Shown: positions 19,361 through 28,317 of the stretch, piece by piece
Position numbering within the stretch: the first letter of the stretch is position 1
Layout: each line of letters begins with the position of its first letter
Source: Actinomycetales bacterium
Lineage (GTDB): Bacteria > Actinomycetota > Actinomycetes > Actinomycetales > Dermatophilaceae
Assembly (NCBI GenBank): GCA_016710645.1
Contig: JADJVI010000055.1
Coordinates: forward strand, 17,251-81,250
DNA length: 64,000 bases
Direction: 5' to 3'
Made by a program: the position numbers and the translations under genes
Notes under the pieces: generated by a model
Databases searched by the model: none
Told to the model about the DNA's origin: nothing
What the model saw: the letters and a program-made list of their open reading frames with translations, nothing else

Positions 19361-20256
19361 CTGTTGCTCTGCCCTCGGCGTGGGTGGCTCGGATCCGTGC
19401 CTTACCGCCAGAGGGCGGACCATCGGGGGAGCGCTGGCTCGATCGACTGCCGCGGCTCATCCCTGAGGTGCTGGAGCACTGGGAACTTGACGTCATGGGG
19501 GAGCCGTGGACCGGCTACACCGCGATCGCCCTCCCGGTCCTGCGGGACGGCATACCTCTGGTCGTGAAAATCGGCTGGCCGCATCGGGATTCGGCGGCTG
19601 AGCACCTGGCGTTGCGGCACTGGGCCGGCCGCGGGGCAGTCATTCTCGTCGCCGCCGATCCGGCCCGGGGAGCGCTTCTGCTGGAGCGGCTTGACCCCGA
19701 CCGCAGCTTGGAGGACCTGCCGGACGTCGATGCTGCCTGCGTCATCGCGGGTGAGGTCATGGCGCGTCTACACGTGCCGGCGCCGCCGACCATCCCGGCT
19801 CTGGACGAGTGGGTGGCTCGCCAGCTCCCGGGGTTGCAGGCCTGCGAGGCCATTCCGAGGCGGATCGTCACCCGCACTGGCGATCTGGCGCGCGAGCTCA
19901 CGGCCACCCCCGGCCCGAGGTCGCTGCTGCACGGTGACCTGCACTTCGGCAACATTCTCGCGGGCACCCGCGAGCCGTGGCTGGCCATCGATCCCAACCC
20001 GCTCGCCGGCCACCCCGGATTCGAACTCAACGCGCTGCTTCGCAACCGGGTCGAGGAACTTCGGGCCTCCGGCAGCTTCCGGTATGCCGTCCGCCGCCGC
20101 CTCGAGATCCTCGCCGACGTAGCCGGAATCGACTCGACCGAGGCGCGGCTGTGGACTCTCGTCCACACCGGGATCCAGATCGGTTGGCAGGCCGCATCGG
20201 GCCAGCACGACAAGCAATCGCTGCAGATCGCGCTGTTCAAGGCGCTGGAGGAATGA
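19357..20256 (+). CDS. Aminoglycoside/hydroxyurea phosphotransferase family kinase, APH(6)-like
   Basis: A 299-residue protein-kinase-like phosphotransferase. Seen: an ATP-lid Lys in PLVVKIGWP, the Brenner catalytic motif [12 protein letters not shown] at about residue 190 and the metal-binding Asp in [15 protein letters not shown]. The last motif is the hallmark of the APH(6)/streptomycin 6-kinase group. It transfers phosphate from ATP to a small hydroxyl substrate; whether it gives streptomycin resistance is unknown, since most chromosomal homologues have no tested role. Overlaps the uvrA stop by 4 bp (GTGA), a fixed chromosomal position with no mobile element nearby, which argues against recent acquisition. 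Confidence 0.8.
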
Positions 20257-20412
20257 CAGCGACTCCGCCGACGGCTCGCGAAAACCAGTTGGCTCGCGTC
20301 CGTCATCCCACGCACACTTGGAGCATGTGATTCCCGTGGCTCCGCCGCTGCCCACCCACCTCATCGGTCGGCAGGTCGGCGTGTCCTGCCACTGCCACCT
20401 CCGGGAGATCAC

Positions 20413-21801
<1,389 letters not shown>

Positions 21802-21816
<15 letters not shown>

Positions 21817-21839
21817 CCCCGCGGTCGCCCACCCACCCT
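21802..21839. terminator. Long terminator hairpin between ABC-F and livF
   Basis: 17-bp arms (AGGGTGGGTGGGTGACC and GGTCGCCCACCCACCCT) with one mismatch and a 4-base loop. It sits between convergent genes and would stop transcription from either side. The truncated ABC-F stop codon lies inside its left arm. Confidence 0.7.
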
Positions 21840-21858
21840 GTGGTGATGCTGTGGTGTG

Positions 21859-22569
21859 TCAGTCCTCGCCGAGGTAGGCCTTGCGGACCTCGTCGCTGAC
21901 CAGCAGTTCGCGTCCGGTGCCGTCCAGGACGATGTGCCCGACCTCCAGGACATAGCCCTTGTCGGCGAGCTTGAGCGCGGCGCGGGCGTTCTGCTCGACC
22001 AGGAGGATCGTCGTGCCCTGCGACTGCAGGGTCTTCACCGTGGCCATGATGCGCTGCATCATGATCGGCGACAGACCCATCGAGGGTTCGTCCAGCATGA
22101 GCAGCTTGGGGCGGCTCATCATGGCCCGGCCCATGGCGAGCATCTGCTGCTCACCACCGGAGAACGTCCCGGCTGGCTGCTTGGCCCGCTCCCCAAGGAT
22201 GGGGAACAGGTCGTAGGCAGCCTGCAGGTCGTCCTTGATGCCAGAGTCGGTGCGGGAGAAGGCACCAAGCAGCAGGTTCTCCTCCACCGAGAGCCGGGGG
22301 AAGATCCGCCGACCCTCGGGGCTATGCGCCAGCCCGAGCATGACGATCTCGTGCGCGGGCACGTCATCAATGCGCTTGCCCTGGAACCAGATCTCCCCGG
22401 AGGACGGGCGGATCAGCCCGGAGATGGTGCGCAGGGTGGTCGTCTTGCCGGCACCGTTGGTGCCGATGAGGCAGACGACCTCGCCCTCGCCGACGCTGAA
22501 GCTGATCCCCTTGACCGCCTCGATCTTTCCGTAGGCGACCCGCAGGTCCTTGACCTCGAGCATGCTCAC
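21859..22569 (-). CDS. livF: Branched-chain amino-acid ABC transporter ATPase LivF
   Basis: A 236-residue ABC ATPase. Walker A GTNGAGKTT, signature FSGGEQQMLAMGRA, Walker B LLMLDEPSMGLSP and switch region LVEQNARAAL are all typical of LivF. With LivG it powers import of leucine, isoleucine, valine (or related amides/urea) through LivHM. Last gene of the livJHMGF operon; ATG at 22569 overlaps the livG stop by 4 bp. Length is normal. Confidence 0.95.
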   Translation of the reverse strand: MSMLEVKDLRVAYGKIEAVKGISFSVGEGEVVCLIGTNGAGKTTTLRTISGLIRPSSGEIWFQGKRIDDVPAHEIVMLGLAHSPEGRRIFPRLSVEENLLLGAFSRTDSGIKDDLQAAYDLFPILGERAKQPAGTFSGGEQQMLAMGRAMMSRPKLLMLDEPSMGLSPIMMQRIMATVKTLQSQGTTILLVEQNARAALKLADKGYVLEVGHIVLDGTGRELLVSDEVRKAYLGED

Positions 22570-23483
22570 GCCCGGTCCTCCTTCGTGAGGTCACTGGCCG
22601 GGGAGGCCGGGGCCGTCGGCGCAGTCGGAGGCGTCTCGTGGTCGTGGGCGTGTGCCTCGGCCACCAACTCCTCCTCGTCCTCGTCGGGTTGGCCGATGTA
22701 GGCCTCGATCACCCGGTGGTCGGACTGCACCTCGTGCGGGCTGCCTTCGATGAGAGTCTCGCCCCGCACCAGACAGTGCACCCGGTCACACAGGCTGAAA
22801 ATGAACCGCATGTCGTGCTCGATGACGACGACCGCCAGACCCTTGTCGCGGATCCGGAAGATGAGGTCCTTGGCCTGCTCGGTTTCCTTGGGGTTCATGC
22901 CGGCCGTCGGCTCGTCCAAGAGGATGAGCTTCGGGTCGGTCGCCAAGGCCCGGGCGATCTCCAGGCGGCGCTGGTCACCGTAGGGCAGGTTGCGGGCGAG
23001 GTGCTCGCTGGTGTGCCCCAGTCCGACGAAGTCGAGCAACTCCTGGGCGATCCGACGCGACTCGGCCTCTTCCCGGTGGTACTTCGGGCCGCGGATGATG
23101 GAGGTGAACGCCAGGGCATTGGTGCGGCAGTAGCGCCCCACCATGACGTTCTCCAGCGCGGTCATGTTGCCGAAGAGCCGGATGTTCTGGAAGGTGCGGG
23201 CCATGCCGGCCTTGACCACGGCCCGCGGCTTGGGCGGCAGGACGGCACCTTGGAACTTCACCTCGCCCTCGGTGGGCTTGTACATCCCGGTGAGGCAGTT
23301 GAAGAACGTCGTCTTCCCCGCGCCGTTGGGGCCGATGAGCCCCATGATCTCGCCCTCACGCACGGTGAGATTGACGTTGTTGACGGCGGTGAGGCCACCG
23401 AAGCGCATGACGACGCCGCTGGCTTCCAGCACGGGGGCGCCGAACTTCGGCGGAGCCGGTTGCTGCAGGGTTTGGGTGCTCAT
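22566..23483 (-). CDS. livG: Branched-chain amino-acid ABC transporter ATPase LivG
   Basis: A 305-residue ABC ATPase: Walker A GPNGAGKTT, NLPYGDQRRLEIARAL signature, Walker B LILLDEPTAGMNP, switch VVIEHDM. The LivG-specific MGLIGPNGAGKTTFFNCLTGMY start is clear. C-terminal ~40 residues beyond the usual end are acidic then Pro/Ala-rich, a low-complexity tail. An N-terminal ~20 residue Pro-rich lead precedes the ATPase. Start overlaps the livM stop and its own stop overlaps the livF start, each by 4 bp. Confidence 0.95.
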   Translation of the reverse strand: MSTQTLQQPAPPKFGAPVLEASGVVMRFGGLTAVNNVNLTVREGEIMGLIGPNGAGKTTFFNCLTGMYKPTEGEVKFQGAVLPPKPRAVVKAGMARTFQNIRLFGNMTALENVMVGRYCRTNALAFTSIIRGPKYHREEAESRRIAQELLDFVGLGHTSEHLARNLPYGDQRRLEIARALATDPKLILLDEPTAGMNPKETEQAKDLIFRIRDKGLAVVVIEHDMRFIFSLCDRVHCLVRGETLIEGSPHEVQSDHRVIEAYIGQPDEDEEELVAEAHAHDHETPPTAPTAPASPASDLTKEDRA

Positions 23484-25210
23484 GCCTTGGCCTCCGCGGT
23501 GTCGGGATCGGCAGCGATTTCCAAGTGGACTTCCTCGACGCGATCAGCCAGTTCCTGGTCGTCGGCGTGGAACTCCAACGCCCGGCGGCGGCTGGGCACG
23601 AGCCCCTCGGGGCGGAAGCGCATCATGACGACGAGCAGCAGACCGAAGATGAGCAACCGGTAGTCGGCGACGAACCGCAGCTTTTCGGGCAGCAGCTTGA
23701 GCACGGTCGCGCCGACGAGCACGCCGGCGACCGAGCCCATACCACCGAGAACGATGGCCGCCAGGAGGAAGGCCGACTCCAGGAAGATGTACTGGTCGGG
23801 TGTGACCGAGACATCCTGGTGGGCCTTGATGGTGCCGGCCATCCCGGCGAGGAAGGCGCCACCGGCGAAGGCGAACAGCTTGAGCCCGAAGGTGTTCACC
23901 CCCATGGCCTCGGCTGCCTTCTCGTCCTCGCGGATGGCGACCCACCCGCGACCGATGCGGCTGTTGTTGAGCCGGGTGAACACCAGGATGATGAACCCCG
24001 CCACGATGAGCATGAGGAAGTAGTAGTTGGCGAACCGGCCCAGCGGGATGCCCAGCACGGTGTGGGTGTCGCCGAAGTTGAACGCCCCGAATTCAAGATC
24101 GGGGATGCCGGGTATGCCGTTGGGCCCGTTGGTCAGGCGCGGCCCGTTGTTGCCGTCAAGATTGTTGACGGTCAAGCGGAAGATCTCACCGAAGGCCAGC
24201 GTGACGATGGCCAGGTAGTCACCGGACACCCGCAGCGTGGGGGAGCCGATGATGAGGCCGAGGATCGAGCTGACGATGGCGCCGATGATGACGACGACGA
24301 TGAATGGAGGCTTCCACCCGATGTGGGCGAAGGCCGAGTGCGACATCATCGCCGAGACATAGGCACCGGCTCCGAGGAAGGCGATGTAGCCGAGGTCGAG
24401 CAGACCGGCGAGGCCGACGACGATGTTCAGGCCAAGGGCCGTCGTCGCAAAGATGAGCACCTGGGTCGCGATCGACATGTTGGCGTCCGACCCGTTCTGG
24501 GTGAACGGGAAGAGGAACGCTACGGCCAGGGCACCCATCATGAGCACCTGACGGTGCCGCGCGGCGATGACGCTGATCCACGAGAAGAGGCCACCGCGAG
24601 CGAGGGCGGCCACGACGCCGCCGAGGAAGACCAGGAACAGGCAGAAGACGGTGCCGTCCTCCTGACCCAGGGCATAGGCCGCGCCGAACAGGATGATCGC
24701 CATCATCACGACGATGACGAGGATCTCGACCCAGCCGGGCAGCCGCACGGTGATGGGGTCCACGAGCGGGTCGGAGGCCATCTGCCACGAGCCCGCGAGC
24801 ATGAGGGCAGCGCCGACGATCCCGACGAACAGTCCCGGGTTGGCGTTGGCCAGACCGGGGGCCTGCAGGGCGATGACGATGGCGACCAGGACCATGAAGG
24901 CGACTGCCGTGGCACTCAGGGCCTTGAGGGCCTTGGCGCTGTCCAGCAAGGTATCCATGCTCGGCATCCGGCCGCTGCGCAGCACGAGGAAGAAGATCGC
25001 CAGCACCGCGACGATGATCATGAGGATCTGCAGGCCGCCAGGGAAGGCGTCGATGCTGAGGTCGCCTAGCAGAGCCGGAACGTAGCACCAGGACAAGAAG
25101 GCGCTGGCGATGAGCAGCACGGCGCCGGCGAGAGCAAGCCACCACTGCGGGCTGGGCCGCGGGTTGTTGACGGATGTCTTGGTCCGCGGGACGGCGGGGG
25201 AGGTGGTCAT
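23480..25210 (-). CDS. livM: Branched-chain amino-acid ABC transporter permease LivM, long form
   Basis: A 576-residue permease. The C-terminal ~330 residues are a standard LivM: LNIVVGLAGLLDLGYIAFLG, then GSPTLRVSGDYLAIVTLAFGEI, and RIGRGWVAIREDEKAAEAMG. The N-terminal ~240 residues add several extra membrane segments (start MTTSPAVPRTKTSVNNPR, then repeated hydrophobic stretches), so it is clearly longer than the ~350-420 residue classical protein. ATG at 25210 overlaps the livH stop (ATGA); the frame is open far upstream on the same strand, but only because it runs behind livH. Partner of LivH. Confidence 0.9.
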   Translation of the reverse strand: MTTSPAVPRTKTSVNNPRPSPQWWLALAGAVLLIASAFLSWCYVPALLGDLSIDAFPGGLQILMIIVAVLAIFFLVLRSGRMPSMDTLLDSAKALKALSATAVAFMVLVAIVIALQAPGLANANPGLFVGIVGAALMLAGSWQMASDPLVDPITVRLPGWVEILVIVVMMAIILFGAAYALGQEDGTVFCLFLVFLGGVVAALARGGLFSWISVIAARHRQVLMMGALAVAFLFPFTQNGSDANMSIATQVLIFATTALGLNIVVGLAGLLDLGYIAFLGAGAYVSAMMSHSAFAHIGWKPPFIVVVIIGAIVSSILGLIIGSPTLRVSGDYLAIVTLAFGEIFRLTVNNLDGNNGPRLTNGPNGIPGIPDLEFGAFNFGDTHTVLGIPLGRFANYYFLMLIVAGFIILVFTRLNNSRIGRGWVAIREDEKAAEAMGVNTFGLKLFAFAGGAFLAGMAGTIKAHQDVSVTPDQYIFLESAFLLAAIVLGGMGSVAGVLVGATVLKLLPEKLRFVADYRLLIFGLLLVVMMRFRPEGLVPSRRRALEFHADDQELADRVEEVHLEIAADPDTAEAKA

Positions 25211-26136
25211 GCGCGGTCCACCACCCGAGCGCCGAGCAGGCCCTGGGGACGGAAGACCAGGACGATGATGAGCAGCGCGAAGGCCCAGACGTCCTTCCAT
25301 GGCGACCCACCGAAGGTGCCGGGGATGAACTGCACGGCCATCGCTTCGACCACTCCGAGGACGAGCCCGCCGAGCACCGCGCCCATGATGTTGCCGATCC
25401 CGCCGAGCACCGCGGCGGTGAACGCCTTGAGGCCGGCGAGGAAGCCCATGAAGAAGTCGATGTTGTTGTTCTGCAACCCCTGCGCGACACCGGCGACACC
25501 CGCCAGTGCAGCACCGAGGGCGAAGGCCACCGCGATGATCCGGTCGACGTTGATGCCCATGAGGCGCGCAGTGTCCTTGTCCTGCGACACGGCGAGCATG
25601 CCGCGGCCCAGCTTGGTGCGGTTGATGAAGTACCACAGCAAGGCGGCGCACACGATGAGCGACCCGATGGTGAAGATGGCCGAGCGGCGCACGGTGAGCG
25701 GCCCGAGCTGGAGGGCTGCGCCGGTGACGATGTCGATCCGGGGGAACGGCATGGCGCTCTTGGCCCCCGGGTAGAACAACCGGATGGCCTCCTGCAGGAA
25801 GACCGAGATGCCGATGGCCGTGATGAGCGGGGCCAGACGTGGGGCATGCCGGAGGGGCCGGTAGGCGACTCGCTCCATGAGCACGGCCACGACGACTGAC
25901 GCCGCGACAGCCCCGATGATCATGACCGGCAGGACCCACAGACTCGTCTGGCCCTGGAAGAGGACCGTCCATGTTGCGAGCGCCCCGAATGCGCCGATCA
26001 TGAACACCTCGCCGTGGGCGAAGTTGATGATCTGGACGATCCCGTAGACGACGGTGTAGCCGACGGCAATGAGGGCGTACAGCGATCCGAGAGTCAAGCC
26101 GTTGAGCAACTGCTGGAAGAACAGGTCCATGGTCAC
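25207..26136 (-). CDS. livH: Branched-chain amino-acid ABC transporter permease LivH
   Basis: A 309-residue permease with about eight membrane segments. Diagnostic segments: LTLGSLYALIAVGYTVVYGI, INFAHGEVFMIGAF near the N terminus and GKDK-type loop region SQDKDTARLMGINVDRI in the middle; the late AVLGGIGNIMGAVLGG is the usual EAA-like loop. Forms the channel with LivM. An intercistronic hairpin separates it from livJ upstream. A start-proximal GGAGGT ribosome binding site is seen on the minus strand. Confidence 0.95.
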   Translation of the reverse strand: MTMDLFFQQLLNGLTLGSLYALIAVGYTVVYGIVQIINFAHGEVFMIGAFGALATWTVLFQGQTSLWVLPVMIIGAVAASVVVAVLMERVAYRPLRHAPRLAPLITAIGISVFLQEAIRLFYPGAKSAMPFPRIDIVTGAALQLGPLTVRRSAIFTIGSLIVCAALLWYFINRTKLGRGMLAVSQDKDTARLMGINVDRIIAVAFALGAALAGVAGVAQGLQNNNIDFFMGFLAGLKAFTAAVLGGIGNIMGAVLGGLVLGVVEAMAVQFIPGTFGGSPWKDVWAFALLIIVLVFRPQGLLGARVVDRA

Positions 26137-26222
26137 CTCCGTGCAGGTGAGTAGGGTCCGGGCCCGTTGCGGAGAGCTCCGTCAACCGGCCCGGCTGGAG
26201 AAGGCTGGGGTGAGTGTGACAG

Positions 26223-26257
26223 CACGCAGGGGTGGGCGTGAAGCCCACCCCTGCGTG
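26223..26257 (-). terminator. Intercistronic hairpin between livJ and livH
   Basis: Perfect 15-bp arms (CACGCAGGGGTGGGC and its complement) with a 5-base loop, 14 bases after the livJ stop. In transporter operons such hairpins commonly end part of the transcripts or protect the binding-protein mRNA, giving more binding protein than permease. Inference here. Confidence 0.7.
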
Positions 26258-26270
26258 TCGTGTAAGCGAT

Positions 26271-27482
26271 TTACTTGAAGGTGTCCGTCTTCGCGGGGAT
26301 CCACTTGCCGGCGTCCACCTTGTAGACCGTGAGGATCTTGGAGGTGGTGTCACCGAACTCGTCGAAGGCGACCTTGCCGGTCACGCCGTCGAACGAGACC
26401 TTGCCCAGCGCGGTGAGCTCGGCGTCGCGAGCGGACTTGACGTCCTTGGCGTCCTTGAGCGCCGACTTGGCGGCCTCGATGATGGCCTTGGCAGCGTCGT
26501 AGCCGTAGCCGCCGTAGGCGGAGGCGTCTTCCTTGTAGCCGGCAGCCTTGTACTCGTTGAGGAACTTCTTGCCAGCGTCGGTGCTGTCGGTGGGAGCGCC
26601 GACCGAGGTGGCCATGTCACCGGTCGCGGTGGCGCCGGCCAGCTCGATGAACTTCGGGTCGAAGATGCCGTCGCCACCCATGAGCGGGACGGTGAGGCCC
26701 TGGGCCTTCATCTGCTGCGACAGCGGACCAGCGGTCGGGTACTCGCCGCCGTAGTAGATCGCGCCAGGAGCGGACGGCTTGATCTTGGAGATGACGGTCG
26801 CGAAGTCCTTGTCGTTCTCACCGACGGTCTCGGCGGCAACGATCTCGCCGCCACCCTTCTTGAACTCGACCGTGAAGGCGTCGACCAGACCCTGACCGTA
26901 GGTCTTCTTGTCGTGGATCGTCGCGACCTTCTTGATGCCCTGGCCGAGGAGGTACTGAGCCGCGAACGGGCCCTGGACCGCGTCGGTGGTGCAGGTGCGG
27001 AAGTAGTTGTTGTACGGCCGCTTCTTGTTCGCCGCGTCGGCGCCCTGGGTCAGCGACGGGTTGGTGTTGGCCGGCGAGACCTGGGCGATCTTGGCGGCCG
27101 CCAGGACCGGCATGGTCTGCTGGGCGACCGAGGAGTTGAGCGTGCCGACAACACCGATGACGGCGTCGTCCGAGGAGATCTTGGTGGCGGCGTTCTTGCC
27201 GACCTCGGCCTTGGCCTCGTCGTCGAGGGCGTAGAGCTCGAACTTCCAGCCGGCGACGGCGCCCGAGTCGTTGGCCTGCTTGATGGCCAGGTCGACCGAG
27301 TTCTTGATGCCCAGGCCCATGGCCGAGAGGCCACCGGACAGCGGGGCGATGACGCCGATCTTGGCAACCTTGGTGGCCGCGCCCGACGACGAGCTCGTGC
27401 TCTCGCTGCGGCTGCCGCAGGCCGAGAGAGCAAGGGCCGCGACCGCGAGCGGCACGCCCAAGCGAATGATGGAACGCTGCAC
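26271..27482 (-). CDS. livJ: Branched-chain amino-acid substrate-binding lipoprotein LivJ/K
   Basis: A 403-residue secreted lipoprotein. The signal peptide ends in lipobox LSAC at about residues 18-21, followed by a Ser-rich spacer and then the periplasmic-binding-protein type I fold (KIGVIAPLSGGLSAMG, VGTLNSSVAQQTMPVLAAAKI, KKVATIHDKKTYGQG). It captures branched-chain amino acids (or similar amides) outside the membrane and hands them to LivHM. GTG at 27482 is chosen because a strong AGGAGG box lies 5-10 bases upstream and the signal peptide begins there; the frame is open further back without signal-like sequence. First gene of the operon. Confidence 0.95.
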   Translation of the reverse strand: MQRSIIRLGVPLAVAALALSACGSRSESTSSSSGAATKVAKIGVIAPLSGGLSAMGLGIKNSVDLAIKQANDSGAVAGWKFELYALDDEAKAEVGKNAATKISSDDAVIGVVGTLNSSVAQQTMPVLAAAKIAQVSPANTNPSLTQGADAANKKRPYNNYFRTCTTDAVQGPFAAQYLLGQGIKKVATIHDKKTYGQGLVDAFTVEFKKGGGEIVAAETVGENDKDFATVISKIKPSAPGAIYYGGEYPTAGPLSQQMKAQGLTVPLMGGDGIFDPKFIELAGATATGDMATSVGAPTDSTDAGKKFLNEYKAAGYKEDASAYGGYGYDAAKAIIEAAKSALKDAKDVKSARDAELTALGKVSFDGVTGKVAFDEFGDTTSKILTVYKVDAGKWIPAKTDTFK

Positions 27483-27677
27483 AGTTCCTCCTGTGATTCT
27501 TTCTATCCGGCGCATCTTCCGGACGCCCGCGACGTCCGCGTAGCTAGGGCGAAAGAGTACGGGAAGACTCGGCCGGTTCCGAGATCCCGGCCAGGTTGTT
27601 CCCGTGTCGTTATGGCGGTACCTGTCGCAGGGGCATGAATTCCCTGTGAATCCACCGTCTGCGCGGAGGTTCTCCGG

Positions 27678-27695
27678 GCAACTCGGACGAGTTGC
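27678..27695. promoter_or_regulatory. Perfect inverted repeat upstream of the Rieske gene
   Basis: GCAACTCG-GA-CGAGTTGC, 8-bp perfect arms, in the 268-bp divergent region between livJ and the Rieske lipoprotein gene, about 55 bp before the Rieske ATG. Spacing and symmetry suggest an operator; it could instead be a short RNA hairpin. The rest of that region holds the two ribosome binding sites and no other clear signal. Confidence 0.4.
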
Positions 27696-27750
27696 GGGCA
27701 TCCTGCACCTAGGCAGGTCCCGCTCACACGCACCCTCTGGAGGTTCCCTC

Positions 27751-28173
27751 ATGCCCGCACCGATCGACCGGCGCACCATTCTCAACGCCGCCGGAGTAGC
27801 CGGGATCGCCTCGGTGGCCGGGCTCTCCGCGTGTTCGTCCGGGTCCTCGTCATCCAGCACCGGCGCGGCCGGCAACGCCACCGCAGCAGGCGGCGCGGTG
27901 TCGGTCGCCAAGGCCGACGTCCCGGTCGGAGGCGGCAAGATCGTCGGCAAGGTCGTCGTCACCCAGCCGGTGGCTGGCACCTTCAAGGCGTTCAGTTCGA
28001 CCTGCACCCACGAGGGCTGCGCGGTCTCGTCGGTCGCCGACAACAAGATCAAGTGCGCCTGTCACAACAGCTACTTCGACGCCTCGACCGGCGCGCCCGT
28101 CAGTGGTCCGGCCAAGACCGCCCTTCCCGCCAAGACCGCGACCGTCTCTGGGGACACGATCTCGGTGGCCTGA
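27751..28173 (+). CDS. Rieske [2Fe-2S] lipoprotein, Tat-exported
   Basis: A 140-residue protein. It starts MPAPIDRRTILNAAGVAG, a Tat-like twin-Arg signal, with a lipobox LSAC just after, so it is predicted to be a Tat-exported lipoprotein. After a Ser/Gly/Ala spacer comes a small Rieske domain: CTHEGC and later CACHNSYF (C-x-H...C-x2-H ligands). Such proteins are electron carriers on the outer face of the membrane; partners are unknown. ATG at 27751 has a GGAGGT box. Its 3' end is followed by motif-built hairpins (28199-28286). Confidence 0.85.
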   Translation: MPAPIDRRTILNAAGVAGIASVAGLSACSSGSSSSSTGAAGNATAAGGAVSVAKADVPVGGGKIVGKVVVTQPVAGTFKAFSSTCTHEGCAVSSVADNKIKCACHNSYFDASTGAPVSGPAKTALPAKTATVSGDTISVA

Positions 28174-28198
28174 GGTTCGCCTCCGCCAACGCCAGCCC

Positions 28199-28231
28199 GT
28201 ATGCCGTGCGGCCGGGTGCCACACGGCATAC
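28199..28231. terminator. GTATGCCG-motif hairpin after the Rieske gene
   Basis: GTATGCCGTG and CACGGCATAC form perfect 10-bp arms around a 13-base loop, 26 bp after the Rieske stop. The arms are two inverted copies of the window-wide octamer. Probable terminator or 3'-end hairpin. Confidence 0.6.
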
Positions 28232-28261
28232 CCGCGTCGCTCGGCGCGCCCAGGGGGCACA

Positions 28262-28286
28262 CGGCATACCTGCCTTGGGTATGCCG
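28262..28286. repeat. Second GTATGCCG-motif hairpin before uvrC
   Basis: CGGCATACC and GGTATGCCG form perfect 9-bp arms around a 7-base loop, 31 bp after the first motif hairpin and 31 bp before the uvrC start. Two inverted pairs in under 90 bp make this the densest motif cluster of the window. Confidence 0.6.
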
Positions 28287-28317
28287 GGGTGTCGGCACCT
28301 GCTCGTAGAGTCCTGGT

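Noticed and set aside
23480..26353. A 957-codon minus-strand frame read as one protein
   Set aside because: Only the last 576 codons are LivM-like; the first part runs behind livH in another frame. The ATGA junction at 25207-25210 gives the real start.
28174..28317. A CRISPR-like repeat array
   Set aside because: The repeats are 8-10 bases, alternate in orientation and have irregular spacing; no cas gene is nearby. They belong to the window-wide octamer.
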